From positions 92,732 to 156,731 of the forward strand of contig NZ_MRYI01000016.1 of NCBI RefSeq assembly GCF_002260525.1: a stretch of DNA of 64,000 bases, given 5' to 3'. The DNA comes from Hahella sp. CCB-MM4 (lineage in GTDB: Bacteria > Pseudomonadota > Gammaproteobacteria > Pseudomonadales > Oleiphilaceae). This document shows, one piece after another, positions 26,256 through 36,158 of the stretch (position 1 is its first letter; the number at the start of each line of letters is the position of its first letter). Under the pieces are notes generated by a model that did not search any database, had not been told where the DNA came from, and saw nothing but the letters and a program-made list of their open reading frames with translations. The translations under genes were made by a program, and so were the position numbers.

Positions 26256-27320
26256 TTATATCCAGGTAAAGTCCTCTGACAGGTTACCTTCGAGGTCGCT
26301 TTCGCCGGTGACCTTGTTCCTGCCCTCTCTCTTGGACTGATAAAGGCAGGCATCGGTGCGCCTCATCAGGTCCTCTATACTTTCCCGCGAATGGTAAGAG
26401 CCTACTCCGGCGGATACGGTCAGGGAGCCCAGCTTCTTGTTTTCCTTGCTGTCTGAAAGTGGCTGTCGGGCAATTTTCTGGCGACAATTCTCGGCGACCG
26501 ACATGGCACCAACGTAATCGGTTTCGGGTAATAGAATGGCGAATTCCTCCCCACCCACACGGGCGACCATATCACTTCCCCGGACGCACTGCGTCAGACT
26601 GGAGGCGACATAGCGCAACACCTTGTCGCCGATGGAGTGGCCGAATTGGTCGTTGAACTGTTTGAAGCTATCAATATCAATCAGAATAACGGCAAGGGCA
26701 GTATTTTCATGCATGGACAGGTGAATCGCCTTATCCAGGGCAATGTCGAAAGCTCTTCGGTTTCTTACCCGGGTGAGTGAATCGGTATTGGCCTCCTCAT
26801 TCAGACGCTCCATTTCCATGCGCAGATCTTTAATATCACTGGCCATGCTGCAGACGGTTTCTTGCAGGTTATGGGTTGCCTGCTCGCGTTTACGGGTTTC
26901 CACCAACAGTTCCCGGATCATTTCCTGGAGAGCGTCAGAAGTGGAGACATCCTGAATCTGGGCGGAAAACTGCTGTAAGGTTCTGGAAAAATCTGAAAGC
27001 TGTTCGCCTTCGTCATTCAGGTTTTCCAGTAGCTCCGTAATAATTTTGCGCACGCTGTCTTTGAGCTTATTGATTTCTGCCTGCTCTGTACTGCACAGAA
27101 TATATTTGGCATAGAGCTCTGCATTGACCTCATCGGTGTAGTCTGCCTGCTTCTTGTCGAGATCAAAAATGTGCGCTTTCAGGCCAAGATTCTTGCCAAT
27201 GGTATACTCGTACCAGACCGCATAGTTTTCCGGGGTTGTTGCTATCTTTCGCTTGCTCATCTCTGGTAGCGTTTGTTTCAGATAGTGTATGGCCTCAGTC
27301 AGGTCGGTTTTACGAGTCAT
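26256..27320 (-). CDS. Diguanylate cyclase (GGDEF)
   Basis: 354 aa, soluble. The N-terminal 170 residues are helical, with a start (KIATTPENYAVWYEYTIG) common to one family of cyclases. A coiled coil follows, then a GGDEF domain (about 175-335) with active-site RVGGEEF and product-inhibition I-site RGSD five residues before it. Both sites are intact, so it should make c-di-GMP and be feedback-inhibited. It is divergent from the degenerate GGDEF gene at 27550. Confidence 0.93.
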   Translation of the reverse strand: MTRKTDLTEAIHYLKQTLPEMSKRKIATTPENYAVWYEYTIGKNLGLKAHIFDLDKKQADYTDEVNAELYAKYILCSTEQAEINKLKDSVRKIITELLENLNDEGEQLSDFSRTLQQFSAQIQDVSTSDALQEMIRELLVETRKREQATHNLQETVCSMASDIKDLRMEMERLNEEANTDSLTRVRNRRAFDIALDKAIHLSMHENTALAVILIDIDSFKQFNDQFGHSIGDKVLRYVASSLTQCVRGSDMVARVGGEEFAILLPETDYVGAMSVAENCRQKIARQPLSDSKENKKLGSLTVSAGVGSYHSRESIEDLMRRTDACLYQSKREGRNKVTGESDLEGNLSEDFTWI

Positions 27321-27549
27321 TTCTCAATCCGCGGTGTGGTATTCGATAGCTGCCCCATGGGGCTGTTGATGGTTCTGACTTTTTGAAAAGTATAGTTGAG
27401 AATTCATTCCTTTAGATATCCCCAACTCTCCTGAAAGCATGCCGAAATCTTATCAGGAGGCGTTTTGCGAGTCATAGTCTAAACTAAATTCTTGAAAGAC
27501 TTGATAGTTTACTACTTAATCCTGATGGTGCTTTGGGTTTCTCCGAACA

Positions 27550-28200
27550 ATGAATAACGCCTTGATGACTTCGCCGCTGCTCTGGGTCAGTGTTGTATTG
27601 CTGGTGATGAGTGTACTACTTGGCTGGAAGCTGAAGTCGGCACAGAGCAAATTAAAGGAAGCTGCGACCCATGACCATGTGACCCATGCTCTGGAATGGC
27701 CCTATAACGAGCAGGAAGCATCGCGCATGGTCAAGCATTGCGAGCGATATAAGGAATCCATCAGCTTCCTCATGCTTGATGGCGATCATTTTCGCCGTAT
27801 TTATGATGAATTCGGCCCGGAAACCGGACAGGAAGCTATGTCAATTCTGGCGTCTGCGGTTACCAAGGTCATCCGGGAAGTGGATATTTTCGGGCGCTAC
27901 GGTAGTGGTAAGTTCCTTATTTGCCTGCCATCGACAAACCTGAATGGGGCGGTTGTATTGGCCGAGCGTATTCGACAGGCGGTGGTTGAAATCAAGCCTC
28001 AACGGTATAACTCCAATTTTTCCGTTAGCATCGGATGCGCAGAAAAACAGCAAATGGAGAATATGAACGATGTGATCAAGCGGGCCAACCATGCCCTGGA
28101 AAGAGCCAGGAAGGATGGCGGGAATCGTGTGGCTGCATCGAAAAATCATGAAGCAAAAAGCCATCGAAATGCGGTATGGCCTAATTTGAAGAATCTATAA
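27550..28200 (+). CDS. Membrane-anchored protein with degenerate GGDEF domain
   Basis: 216 aa. One N-terminal transmembrane helix (about 9-25) then a short coil and a GGDEF-fold domain (about 40-195). The signature is replaced: YGSGKF stands where GGDEF should be, so metal and GTP binding are lost. The I-site RxxD is kept (REVDIFGRYGSGKF). By analogy with other I-site-only proteins it may bind c-di-GMP as a receptor. It lies divergent to an intact cyclase (229 bp apart), which could feed it. Confidence 0.85.
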   Translation: MNNALMTSPLLWVSVVLLVMSVLLGWKLKSAQSKLKEAATHDHVTHALEWPYNEQEASRMVKHCERYKESISFLMLDGDHFRRIYDEFGPETGQEAMSILASAVTKVIREVDIFGRYGSGKFLICLPSTNLNGAVVLAERIRQAVVEIKPQRYNSNFSVSIGCAEKQQMENMNDVIKRANHALERARKDGGNRVAASKNHEAKSHRNAVWPNLKNL

Positions 28201-28249
28201 GTCCAGCTCGGATTGCCGCAGACGAGCCGCGAATCCTATTGGCGTCCGG

Positions 28250-29122
28250 CTAAGACCGGGTCCCTCTGTTACGACCCCAGAACAATGTCCCGATACCTGC
28301 CAAAATCACCAGACCAGCCACTACCAGATGCAGCGTTAGAGATTCATCAACAAATATCACACCTCCCAGCGCCGCTATGACGGGAACCAAAAGCTGTAAT
28401 ATGCCTGCCTGTGCCGCAGAAAGGGTCGGTAGAACGCTATACCAGATTGCATAGCCTACGGCTGAGGCCAAAGCGCCGGATAGAATCGCCAGTGTGATTC
28501 CGGGACCGGATAAGTGAAATTGATCAAGGCTTATCGCAGCAACAAGCGTTATCAAGGCATATGGTGTACTCAGGCGGAAGTTTCTGGCTGTAGACCTTAA
28601 CGGGTTGGTAGTTGAGCGGCCCAGCCAGGTATATACACCCCAGGCCACACCTGCGGCAGCCATCAGGACTGTTGCGATAGGTTCGGGACGGGTAGCGGAA
28701 GGCAGCATCAGGTAGGTAAAACCGCCAATCGCAATAAGAAGTCCAAGTATTTCCAGTCCATTAAGGCGCTGCCCGGCGATGAATCCCAGTGTTACCAGAG
28801 TGATTTGTACCATGGCAAACAGAACCAGAGCTCCTGTCGCCGTATTCAGTTCAACGTAGGCATAGGAAAAGCAGACGGCATAGATAAACAGCGCGGTAGC
28901 GCCCTGGCTGAACCAGCAGGATTGGGAAGGGGAAGGATTCGGTGGTGCTGTTTTTTGGTGGTCGCGGTAGGCGACAATCAGCCACAGCATCAGTGCGCCT
29001 GAAATCAGCCGGGCTGCAGTAAAGCTGCCCGGGTCAATGGTTTCGGCACCAAGGGCCATTCGACAAAGTACTGAGTTAGCGGCAAATGCGATTAGCGCCA
29101 GACTGATCAGTACCAGGGCCAT
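28250..29122 (-). CDS. EamA/DMT-family permease
   Basis: 290 aa with ten predicted transmembrane helices in two EamA repeats (ALIAFAANSVLCRMALGAETIDP in the first; AAGVAWGVYTWLGR in the second). It belongs to the drug/metabolite transporter superfamily; the substrate is unknown. It starts 13 bp after the sufE stop and so may be the last gene read from the suf operon. No link to FeS assembly is known. Confidence 0.88.
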   Translation of the reverse strand: MALVLISLALIAFAANSVLCRMALGAETIDPGSFTAARLISGALMLWLIVAYRDHQKTAPPNPSPSQSCWFSQGATALFIYAVCFSYAYVELNTATGALVLFAMVQITLVTLGFIAGQRLNGLEILGLLIAIGGFTYLMLPSATRPEPIATVLMAAAGVAWGVYTWLGRSTTNPLRSTARNFRLSTPYALITLVAAISLDQFHLSGPGITLAILSGALASAVGYAIWYSVLPTLSAAQAGILQLLVPVIAALGGVIFVDESLTLHLVVAGLVILAGIGTLFWGRNRGTRS

Positions 29123-29135
29123 TGGTCAGGCTATA

Positions 29136-29603
29136 TCAATGGCCCGCGCACTGGCGGGCGGTATCCTGGATTTTCTTCACCATTGCCCTTAATCCATTGC
29201 CGCGGGTCGGGCTCAGGTGTTTCAGCAGGTCCAGTTCCTGGAAAAGGGCATCCATATCGAAACCGGCGATGTTTTGGGGAGACTGGCTGTTGAACGCTGT
29301 CATCACGACCGCTGCAAGCCCACGAACAATCATGGCATCACTGTCTACCAGCACGTAGAGCTTGTTTTCCGTTTCATCATAGTAATGAACAAACCAGACT
29401 TGGCTTTGGCAGCCGTGGATGTAGTTTTCTTCTTTACGATGCTCTTCCGGCATCGGCGGAACCTTCTTGCCCAGATCGATGACATAACCGTAGCGGTCTT
29501 CCCAATCATCAAGGAATTCAAAATTTTCCCTGACTTCGTCCAGGGTGGTTTCGGTTCCCAGCGGATTGGATTCAAAAATGGTTTTTTCGGCTACAGCGGT
29601 CAT
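29136..29603 (-). CDS. sufE: Cysteine desulfuration protein SufE
   Basis: 155 aa. The SufE fold with the sulfur-accepting Cys in NYIHGCQSQVWF, then DSDAMIVRGLAAVVM and the C-terminal SPTRGNGLRAMVKKI. It takes persulfide sulfur from SufS and passes it to the SufBCD scaffold. It lies at the end of the suf cluster rather than beside sufS. Confidence 0.95.
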   Translation of the reverse strand: MTAVAEKTIFESNPLGTETTLDEVRENFEFLDDWEDRYGYVIDLGKKVPPMPEEHRKEENYIHGCQSQVWFVHYYDETENKLYVLVDSDAMIVRGLAAVVMTAFNSQSPQNIAGFDMDALFQELDLLKHLSPTRGNGLRAMVKKIQDTARQCAGH

Positions 29604-29684
29604 CGTCTTTTCTGTATCTCTGTTTGAAATTTGTCGTCAGCTAATGTGAATCACTACCAGGCCAGATGGTGCCGGGGCGAGCGG

Positions 29685-30221
29685 CTAAAGCATTCCCAGT
29701 TCCAGTTTAGCTTCTTCACTGAGCATGTCGTTATTCCAGGGAGGATCAAATACCAGCTCCACATCCACATGATCCACATTGGGAACCCGGCTGACTTTAA
29801 ACTTAACGTCATCAGCGATCACCGGACCCATGCCACAACCCGGGGCAGTCAGAGTCATTTCGATATGGACCTGATTCTTGTCGCCATCCTTGCCGATGGA
29901 GACGTTATATACCAACCCAAGGTCTACGATATTGACGGGGATCTCCGGATCGAAGACAGCTCTGAGTGCTTCCCAAATATGGCTTTCGTTGACTTCGCCT
30001 TCCTTGACGTCATCAAAATTGAAGTCGGCGGTATTTTTCCCCAGGGCATCCGCATCTTTACCTTCAACCCGGGCAAGGTTGCCGTTGACCACGACGGTGA
30101 ATGAACCGCCGAGTGCCTGGGTGATTGTGACAAAGGTGTCGGACGGGATAACGATCTCTGTCCCGGCTGGAACCAGTCGGGCAGGGCATTCACGTTTGGT
30201 GAGGACGACTTCGCGTTCCAT
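29685..30221 (-). CDS. sufT: FeS assembly protein SufT (DUF59)
   Basis: 178 aa. The C-terminal DUF59/MIP18 domain has DPEIPVNIVDLGLVYNV and TAPGCGMGPVI with its conserved Cys. The N-terminal extension of about 70 residues is typical of SufT. SufT assists maturation of FeS proteins in organisms with Suf-type assembly. It lies 59 bp after sufA. Confidence 0.93.
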   Translation of the reverse strand: MEREVVLTKRECPARLVPAGTEIVIPSDTFVTITQALGGSFTVVVNGNLARVEGKDADALGKNTADFNFDDVKEGEVNESHIWEALRAVFDPEIPVNIVDLGLVYNVSIGKDGDKNQVHIEMTLTAPGCGMGPVIADDVKFKVSRVPNVDHVDVELVFDPPWNNDMLSEEAKLELGML

Positions 30222-30280
30222 GTTATGCCTTTAAAAAGTTAGTTGCTAAAACCGGATTATCGGGCAGCCTGGTTGTAACC

Positions 30281-30646
30281 TCAGGCTTCCTGGCGGATGG
30301 ATATGCTCTCTCCGCAGCCGCATTCGGATTCTGCATTGGGGTTGTTGAACCTGAACATGGAGTTCAACCCTTCTTTGACAAAATCGATTTCTGTCCCGTT
30401 AATCAGGGGCAGACTCTTGGCGTCCACAAAAATGGTAATATCACCATCCACGATAAACTTACGGTCGTCTTGCTGTGGCTGGGTCACCAGATCCACCACA
30501 TACATATAGCCTGAACAGCCACTGGTCTTGAGTCCTACCCGGAATCCCTCAGTACCCGGCGTCCTTTCAATCTGTTTGCGGATATGGGCTGCGGCAGTCG
30601 GGGTAATACGCAATCCCACGTCAGGTGTAAAGGTTTGCGCGCTCAT
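30281..30646 (-). CDS. sufA: A-type FeS carrier SufA
   Basis: 121 aa from ATG 30646 (AGGAG 11 bp upstream; an earlier in-frame ATG at 30709 would add 21 residues outside the family). HesB/IscA fold, with Cys in KTSGCSGYMY and the C-terminal CGCGES pair giving the three conserved Cys. It carries FeS clusters from SufBCD to targets. A degenerate tandem repeat separates it from sufS. Confidence 0.93.
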   Translation of the reverse strand: MSAQTFTPDVGLRITPTAAAHIRKQIERTPGTEGFRVGLKTSGCSGYMYVVDLVTQPQQDDRKFIVDGDITIFVDAKSLPLINGTEIDFVKEGLNSMFRFNNPNAESECGCGESISIRQEA

Positions 30647-30699
30647 AATCAATGCATCTCCTGGTGTATCTCGTTCAGTCCTGGTTCTGTCTTTTTCAA

Positions 30700-30797
30700 T
30701 CAGATCCACTCTGTTTTAGTCAGAACCACTTTTTTAATCAGAACCACTATTCAATCAGTGCCATTCTTTCAATTAGTCAGAACCCACTATTCAAAAA
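30700..30797. repeat. Degenerate 17-24-bp tandem repeat between sufS and sufA
   Basis: About five units begin TCAGAACCACT or close variants (30700, 30720, 30738, 30755 and 30777) and end in TTCAA or TTTAA. The array fills the 180-bp sufS-sufA spacer on the transcript. Confidence 0.75.
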
Positions 30798-30825
30798 AGC
30801 CACTGACGCTTTCAATAAAAGCGAA

Positions 30826-32064
30826 TCAGCGAAATAGTCTTACTATCTTTTGTAGGGCAGCAAAGAGTTTTTCAACCTCTTCCACTGTATTGTAAAACGC
30901 GAATGACGCTCTGCTGGTGCCTGGAATTCCCAGGTGTTCCATCAAAGGCTGCGCACAGTGGTGCCCGGTACGTACCGCAATCCCCTGTTGGTCCAGCAAG
31001 GTACCCATATCACTGGGATGCAGGCCATCAATCAGGAAAGAAAACACGGACACTTTGTCAGGTGCTTTGCCGATCAAACGCAGGCCGTCGACACTGGAGG
31101 AGAGCTCCAGCGCGGTCTTGAGCAGATGATCTTCGTGAGCTTTGAGCTGCGACTTATCAAATTGCTCAAGGTAACTGAGGGTAGCCCCCAGTCCAATGGA
31201 CTCGGCAATCGCCGGTGTGCCGGCTTCAAATTTGAACGGTAGTTCGTTGTAAGTGGTTCCACTGAACGAGACGCGCTCAATCATCTCTCCGCCACCTTGA
31301 TAAGGAGGCATTGATTCCAGCAGTTCCCGGCGACCATACAGAGCGCCAATGCCGGTGGGGCCGAATACCTTGTGGCCTGAAAATGCGTAGAAATCACAAT
31401 CCAGATCCTGGACATCGACCTCCAGATGCGGCGCGCCCTGAGCGCCATCGACGACCACAACCGCACCGGCTTCATGTGCCAGACGGGTGATTTCCTTGAT
31501 CGGGTTAATCGTGCCCATGGCATTGGAGGCGTGGTTGACCGCCACAATTTTGGTTTTATCTGTCAGCAGCGATTTGTAGGCATCCATATCGAGCTCAATT
31601 TGCTCGTTGATCGGAATGACCTTCAGGACCGCGCCGGTCTGTTGCGCGACCATCTGCCACGGCACGATATTGGAGTGGTGCTCCAGCTGGCTGACGATAA
31701 TCTCATCACCTGGTTTCAGAGTGGAGCGTCCATAGCTCTGGGCTACCAGGTTAATGCCTTCGGTGGTGCCGCGGACCCAGATAATCTGTTCACGGGAAGG
31801 GGCATTCAGGAATTTGCGCACCTGATCACGGGCAGCTTCGAATTCACCGGTGGCACGGTCGCTGAGTGCATGTGCGCCACGATGAACATTCGAATTGGTC
31901 TCCCGGTAATAGCGGTTCATGGTTTCGATCACGACTTCCGGCTTCTGAGCCGTTGCCGCATTATCAAAATAAACCAGTGGATGACCGTTAACCTGCTGTT
32001 TCAGGATAGGGAAGTCATCACGTATCGCATTTACATCGAAAGGCCTTTTTATTGCCTGTGTCAT
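30826..32064 (-). CDS. sufS: Cysteine desulfurase SufS
   Basis: 412 aa from ATG 32064; longer reading frame upstream overlaps sufD and lacks family similarity. Class V aminotransferase fold: VYFDNAATAQKP, TEGINLVAQSYG, PLP Lys in DFYAFSGHKVFGPTGIGALYG and the active-site Cys in VRTGHHCAQPLMEHL. It removes sulfur from cysteine for the Suf pathway. Confidence 0.96.
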   Translation of the reverse strand: MTQAIKRPFDVNAIRDDFPILKQQVNGHPLVYFDNAATAQKPEVVIETMNRYYRETNSNVHRGAHALSDRATGEFEAARDQVRKFLNAPSREQIIWVRGTTEGINLVAQSYGRSTLKPGDEIIVSQLEHHSNIVPWQMVAQQTGAVLKVIPINEQIELDMDAYKSLLTDKTKIVAVNHASNAMGTINPIKEITRLAHEAGAVVVVDGAQGAPHLEVDVQDLDCDFYAFSGHKVFGPTGIGALYGRRELLESMPPYQGGGEMIERVSFSGTTYNELPFKFEAGTPAIAESIGLGATLSYLEQFDKSQLKAHEDHLLKTALELSSSVDGLRLIGKAPDKVSVFSFLIDGLHPSDMGTLLDQQGIAVRTGHHCAQPLMEHLGIPGTSRASFAFYNTVEEVEKLFAALQKIVRLFR

Positions 32065-32086
32065 CTGCTTTCTCCCGGTCTGCCTG

Positions 32087-33406
32087 CTACTTCGCGCAGT
32101 CCTGGCAATGTTGGTAAAACTGTTCCGCGGATTGCTGTACATGTTCGTGGACTGTTTCGATATCCATTTCATCCAGCACGGTTTCAATGAACGCGTGACT
32201 CAGCATCCGGTGGGCATCAGCCTTGGATATTCCGCGGGTCTGGAAGTAATAAAGAGACATTTCATCCAGCTGTCCCACGGTGGCTCCATGAGCACACTTA
32301 ACGTCGTCGGCGTAGATTTCCAGCTCCGGTTTGGTATTCACTTCAGCAGTATTGGTCAGCAGAAGATTCTTGTTGCTCATATTGGCGTTGGACTGCTGGG
32401 CATCCCGATGAATATGGATACGTCCGTTGAAAACCGCTTTGCCCTGATCGGTCACGATGCCTTTAAAGACTTCCTCGCTGGTGCAATGTGGCGCGACATG
32501 ATCAATCGCTGTGTGGTAGTCAACGTGGGACTGGCCGCCAATCAAATAAGCGCCGTAAAGCTTGCAGTCCGCCTGGGGGCCGAGCAGCTTGATCTGGATA
32601 TCCCGGCGTTTCAACGCACCGCCGGTGGCAAAGTTGTGCTCAACAAACTGGCTGCCGGCCTGTTGCTCCACAAACACCGCACCGGTATGGATGTGCTGTT
32701 CACTTTCAGAGTTCAGGGCGTAATGTGTCAGGTGGCTGTTCTCTGCCAGAAAAATTTCGCTGATGACATTGCGCATCTGCACTTTGCTGGCAATATCCAG
32801 GAAGGTTTCAAGCACAGTACCTTTCGCGCCGCGCTCTACAACGATAAGTACCCGGTTATGACTGGAAAAGCCCTCATCCCCGGAACCGTTGGCGTGGACA
32901 ATTTGTACAGGTTTGAGTGGTTTGCTGTCTGCTTTAATATGGATCAGCACGCCGTCCTGCAGTGTGCTGGCATTCAGTGCCGCAAACGGATGATCCTGGA
33001 AGCCGAAAGTCTTGTTGAGGTGGGCTTTGATCAGGTTCTGCTGTTCGTCTGAGGCATTGGCAAATGGAACCACATTAAGCGCAGCATCCTCAATTTCCGG
33101 AGCGGATTGCAGCTCGCCGTTTAGCAGGGTAACGGTATAAAAATCCCCTTTAATGCCTTCAGCATTGGCTTTATCCGCTGCACTTTTCAGTTGCAGGATA
33201 TTGCCTTGCACAATGGCGGCGATAGGCGTGTATTTCCAGCTTTCCGTTTTACGGGTCGGCAACTGCATTTGCTCGAATTGCTCAAGGCCCAGCTGACGCT
33301 CAGCGTTCAACCAGTGCAGACCTTGGGGAAGCTGCTCTCCCCAGGCTTTGGCTGCATTAAAGCAGTCCTGATGAAATTCTTGATAAGGGTTGGTGCGCGT
33401 TGACAT
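32087..33406 (-). CDS. sufD: FeS assembly scaffold protein SufD
   Basis: 439 aa. The beta-helix SufBD core shows KIFNGRIHIHRDAQQSNANMSNKNLLL-type residues (here VFNGRIHIHRDAQQSNANM) and EIYADDVKCAHGATVGQLDE. It forms the SufBC2D scaffold with SufB and SufC. It sits 53 bp after sufC, and sufS follows 22 bp after its stop. Confidence 0.96.
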   Translation of the reverse strand: MSTRTNPYQEFHQDCFNAAKAWGEQLPQGLHWLNAERQLGLEQFEQMQLPTRKTESWKYTPIAAIVQGNILQLKSAADKANAEGIKGDFYTVTLLNGELQSAPEIEDAALNVVPFANASDEQQNLIKAHLNKTFGFQDHPFAALNASTLQDGVLIHIKADSKPLKPVQIVHANGSGDEGFSSHNRVLIVVERGAKGTVLETFLDIASKVQMRNVISEIFLAENSHLTHYALNSESEQHIHTGAVFVEQQAGSQFVEHNFATGGALKRRDIQIKLLGPQADCKLYGAYLIGGQSHVDYHTAIDHVAPHCTSEEVFKGIVTDQGKAVFNGRIHIHRDAQQSNANMSNKNLLLTNTAEVNTKPELEIYADDVKCAHGATVGQLDEMSLYYFQTRGISKADAHRMLSHAFIETVLDEMDIETVHEHVQQSAEQFYQHCQDCAK

Positions 33407-33459
33407 ATCTAACCTGTTCCTGTCTTATCCGTGTATTTCGTGATTCGGTTTACACGGAA

Positions 33460-34224
33460 TCAAACTACGCTTTTCTCATCATCGTCGATGTTCAGCCAGC
33501 CATAGCCTTTCTCTTCCAGCTCCAGGGCCAGTTCGCGGCCACCGGATTTCACGATGCGGCCATTGGCCAGCACGTGAACATAATCCGGCACAATGTAGTT
33601 CAGCAGACGCTGATAGTGAGTGACGAGAATCACGGCCCGGTCAGGGCTTCGCAGTGCGTTTACACCATTGGCCACTGTCTGCAGGGCGTCGATGTCCAGG
33701 CCGGAATCGGTCTCATCCAGTAGTGCCAGCTTGGGCTCCAGCATCAGCATCTGCATGATTTCGTTACGCTTCTTCTCGCCACCGGAAAACCCTTCGTTGA
33801 CACCACGCTTGAGAAACGCAGGATCCAGGTTGACCATGCCGATCTTCTGACGGGCCAGTTTCAGGAACGAGGCCGCGTCCAATTCTTCTTCGCCGCGATA
33901 CTTGCGGATGCTGTTCATCGCAGTACGCAGAAATTGGATATTGCTGACACCGGGAATTTCCACGGGATATTGGAAAGCCAGGAAAATACCTTCACGGGCA
34001 CGATCTTCCGGTTCCAGTTCCAGCAGATCTTTACCAAAATAAGTCACTTCCCCTTCGGTGACTTCATAACCATCACGGCCGGACAGGACATGGGTCAGAG
34101 TGCTTTTACCTGAACCGTTCGGACCCATAATGGCATGAACTTCGCCAGGTTTTACTTCCAGGGTCAGTCCTTTGAGAATGTCCTTGTCTTCCACTCGTGC
34201 GTAAAGGTTTTTGATACTTAACAT
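33460..34224 (-). CDS. sufC: Suf ATPase SufC
   Basis: 254 aa ABC-type ATPase: Walker A GPNGSGKSTL, signature FSGGEKKRNEI, Walker B LALLDETDSGLD, and the H-loop VTHYQRLL. It drives conformational change of the SufBCD scaffold. It is soluble and has no membrane partner. Confidence 0.97.
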   Translation of the reverse strand: MLSIKNLYARVEDKDILKGLTLEVKPGEVHAIMGPNGSGKSTLTHVLSGRDGYEVTEGEVTYFGKDLLELEPEDRAREGIFLAFQYPVEIPGVSNIQFLRTAMNSIRKYRGEEELDAASFLKLARQKIGMVNLDPAFLKRGVNEGFSGGEKKRNEIMQMLMLEPKLALLDETDSGLDIDALQTVANGVNALRSPDRAVILVTHYQRLLNYIVPDYVHVLANGRIVKSGGRELALELEEKGYGWLNIDDDEKSVV

Positions 34225-34323
34225 ACTTGATCCCGTTAACTTTATCCGGTGCCTGTATCAGCAACTGTCGGCACCGTTAATATTTTGAATTCCAAAAACA
34301 GTAATAGAGTCTGAAGGCCCGGT

Positions 34324-35772
34324 TTAACCGACGGACCCTTCCAGGCTGACCTCAAGAAGCTTGCCGGCTTCCACCGCGAATTCCATCGGCAACTCCTTGA
34401 ACACCTCTTTACAGAACCCGTTCACGATCATGGAGACGGCGCGTTCCGCATCAATGCCACGCTGACGGCACAGGAACAACTGCTCATCACTGACCTTGGA
34501 AGTGGTGGCTTCATGCTCCACGACCGCACTGTTGTTCTTGCTTTCTATATAGGGGAAGGTGTGTGCGCCGCACTTATCGCCTATCAGGAGACTGTCGCAC
34601 TGGGTGTAATTGCGGGCGTTCTCAGCCTTGGGACCAACCCTGACCAGGCCGCGATAACTGGCATCGCTGCGGCCGGCGGAAATACCCTTGGAGATAATGG
34701 TGCTCTTGGTATTTTTGCCCATGTGGATCATTTTGGTGCCGGTATCCGCCTGTTGCAGATTGTTGGTCAATGCCACGGAATAGAATTCGCCGACACTGTG
34801 GTCACCTCTGAGGATGACACTGGGGTACTTCCAGGTAATGGCGGAGCCTGTTTCGACCTGGGTCCAGGAAATCTTTGAATGTGCACCGGCACAGAGTCCA
34901 CGCTTGGTCACGAAATTGTAGATACCACCACGGCCTTCTTCGTCACCCGGATACCAGTTCTGAACGGTCGAGTATTTGATCTCGGCGCCTTCCAGGGCTA
35001 CCAGCTCTACGACCGCCGCGTGGAGTTGGTTTTCATCCCGCATCGGTGCGGTACAGCCTTCCAGGTAGCTGACATAGCTGCCTTCGTCGGCGATGATCAG
35101 GGTCCGTTCGAATTGACCGGTCTTCGCGGCGTTGATACGGAAATAGGTGGAGAGTTCCATGGGACAGCGAACGCCCTTGGGAATATAGACAAATGATCCG
35201 TCACTGAAGACTGCTGAGTTCAGTGAGGCAAAGAAGTTATCACGGGTGGGAACGACACTGCCCAGGTACTTTTCCACCAGTTCCGGATGATTCTGAACCG
35301 CTTCGGAAATTGAACAGAAGATAACACCGGCATCGGCCAGTTTTTCTTTAAACGTTGTAGCGACGGATACGCTGTCGAAGACGGCGTCAACCGCAACACC
35401 TGCCAGTGCAGCCCTTTCATGCAACGGAATACCCAGCTTTTCGTAGGTTTTCAGCAGTTCGGGGTCTACTTCATCCAGGCTTTTGGGACCGTCTTTCTGG
35501 GACTTGGGGGCGGAGTAATAGATGATATCGTTGTAGTCGATCTTCGGATAATGTACGTGCGCCCACTCCGGCTCTTCCATTTGCTGCCATTCACGATACG
35601 CCTTCAAACGCCAGTTCAGCATGAACTCCGGCTCATTTTTCTTGGCAGAAATAAAACGGATGACGTCTTCGTTGAGGCCTGGCTCAAGCGCATCACTCTC
35701 GATGTCGGTAATAAAACCGGCTTCATATTCGCGCTTGATATACTTGTCGACGGAATTTTCCGGGGTGGCCAT
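34324..35772 (-). CDS. sufB: FeS assembly scaffold protein SufB
   Basis: 482 aa from ATG 35772 (GGAG 7 bp upstream; the frame is open to 35808). The conserved SufB core shows [25 protein letters not shown] (key CPMELST), [32 protein letters not shown] and [20 protein letters not shown]. It is the main cluster-building subunit and first gene of the operon. The promoter lies in the intergenic region shared with sufR. Confidence 0.97.
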   Translation of the reverse strand: MATPENSVDKYIKREYEAGFITDIESDALEPGLNEDVIRFISAKKNEPEFMLNWRLKAYREWQQMEEPEWAHVHYPKIDYNDIIYYSAPKSQKDGPKSLDEVDPELLKTYEKLGIPLHERAALAGVAVDAVFDSVSVATTFKEKLADAGVIFCSISEAVQNHPELVEKYLGSVVPTRDNFFASLNSAVFSDGSFVYIPKGVRCPMELSTYFRINAAKTGQFERTLIIADEGSYVSYLEGCTAPMRDENQLHAAVVELVALEGAEIKYSTVQNWYPGDEEGRGGIYNFVTKRGLCAGAHSKISWTQVETGSAITWKYPSVILRGDHSVGEFYSVALTNNLQQADTGTKMIHMGKNTKSTIISKGISAGRSDASYRGLVRVGPKAENARNYTQCDSLLIGDKCGAHTFPYIESKNNSAVVEHEATTSKVSDEQLFLCRQRGIDAERAVSMIVNGFCKEVFKELPMEFAVEAGKLLEVSLEGSVG

Positions 35773-36009
35773 GGGTTTACTCCACTTGCGGATATCAGTT
35801 TGATTCACACTTGTCGGTCACATTTCTGGAGCAGCTCCAGAACCGGGACCTTCACAACATTTAATCTGCGGTTATGGCTGATCAGGCTGCCGCAGCAATA
35901 CTCCGAGTCATTGCCTGACGCTCCTTGGCCAAAATCTGGGCTTTAAGAAGTTGTCGTCCCGCACTGAGTCAGAGTTTTTTCATAATTCTTGAGTTGGTTG
36001 CTAGGGTAC

Positions 36010-36067
36010 TTAAACCGCCTGTTTAAATCAATACCAAATTGGTAATCAATCGGGAAACGCGCTAGAA
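36010..36067. promoter_or_regulatory. Divergent sufB/sufR promoter region with two palindromes
   Basis: TTAAAC-N5-GTTTAA (36010-36026) and TACCAA-A-TTGGTA (36032-36044) lie side by side. The second palindrome supplies TTGGTA as -35 box on each strand. For sufR the plus-strand TTGGTA (36039-36044) is 17 bp from TAGAAT at 36062-36067. For sufB the minus-strand TTGGTA is 17 bp from TTTAAG at 36009-36014. A repressor dimer on the palindrome would cover both promoters. SufR is the obvious candidate. Confidence 0.6.
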
Positions 36068-36158
36068 TCTGGGCGTTTGGTGATTTTTGCCTTGATCGAA
36101 CAAATAACTACCGAACAATGAACGACCTGACAGAAAACGCTCCAATAGAGAACATCCT

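Noticed and set aside
31426..33052. Long plus-strand frames opposite sufS and sufD
   Set aside because: Shadows of the suf genes with no domain likeness.
35419..35946. 175-codon plus-strand frame opposite sufB
   Set aside because: Shadow of sufB; the minus frame has full family identity.
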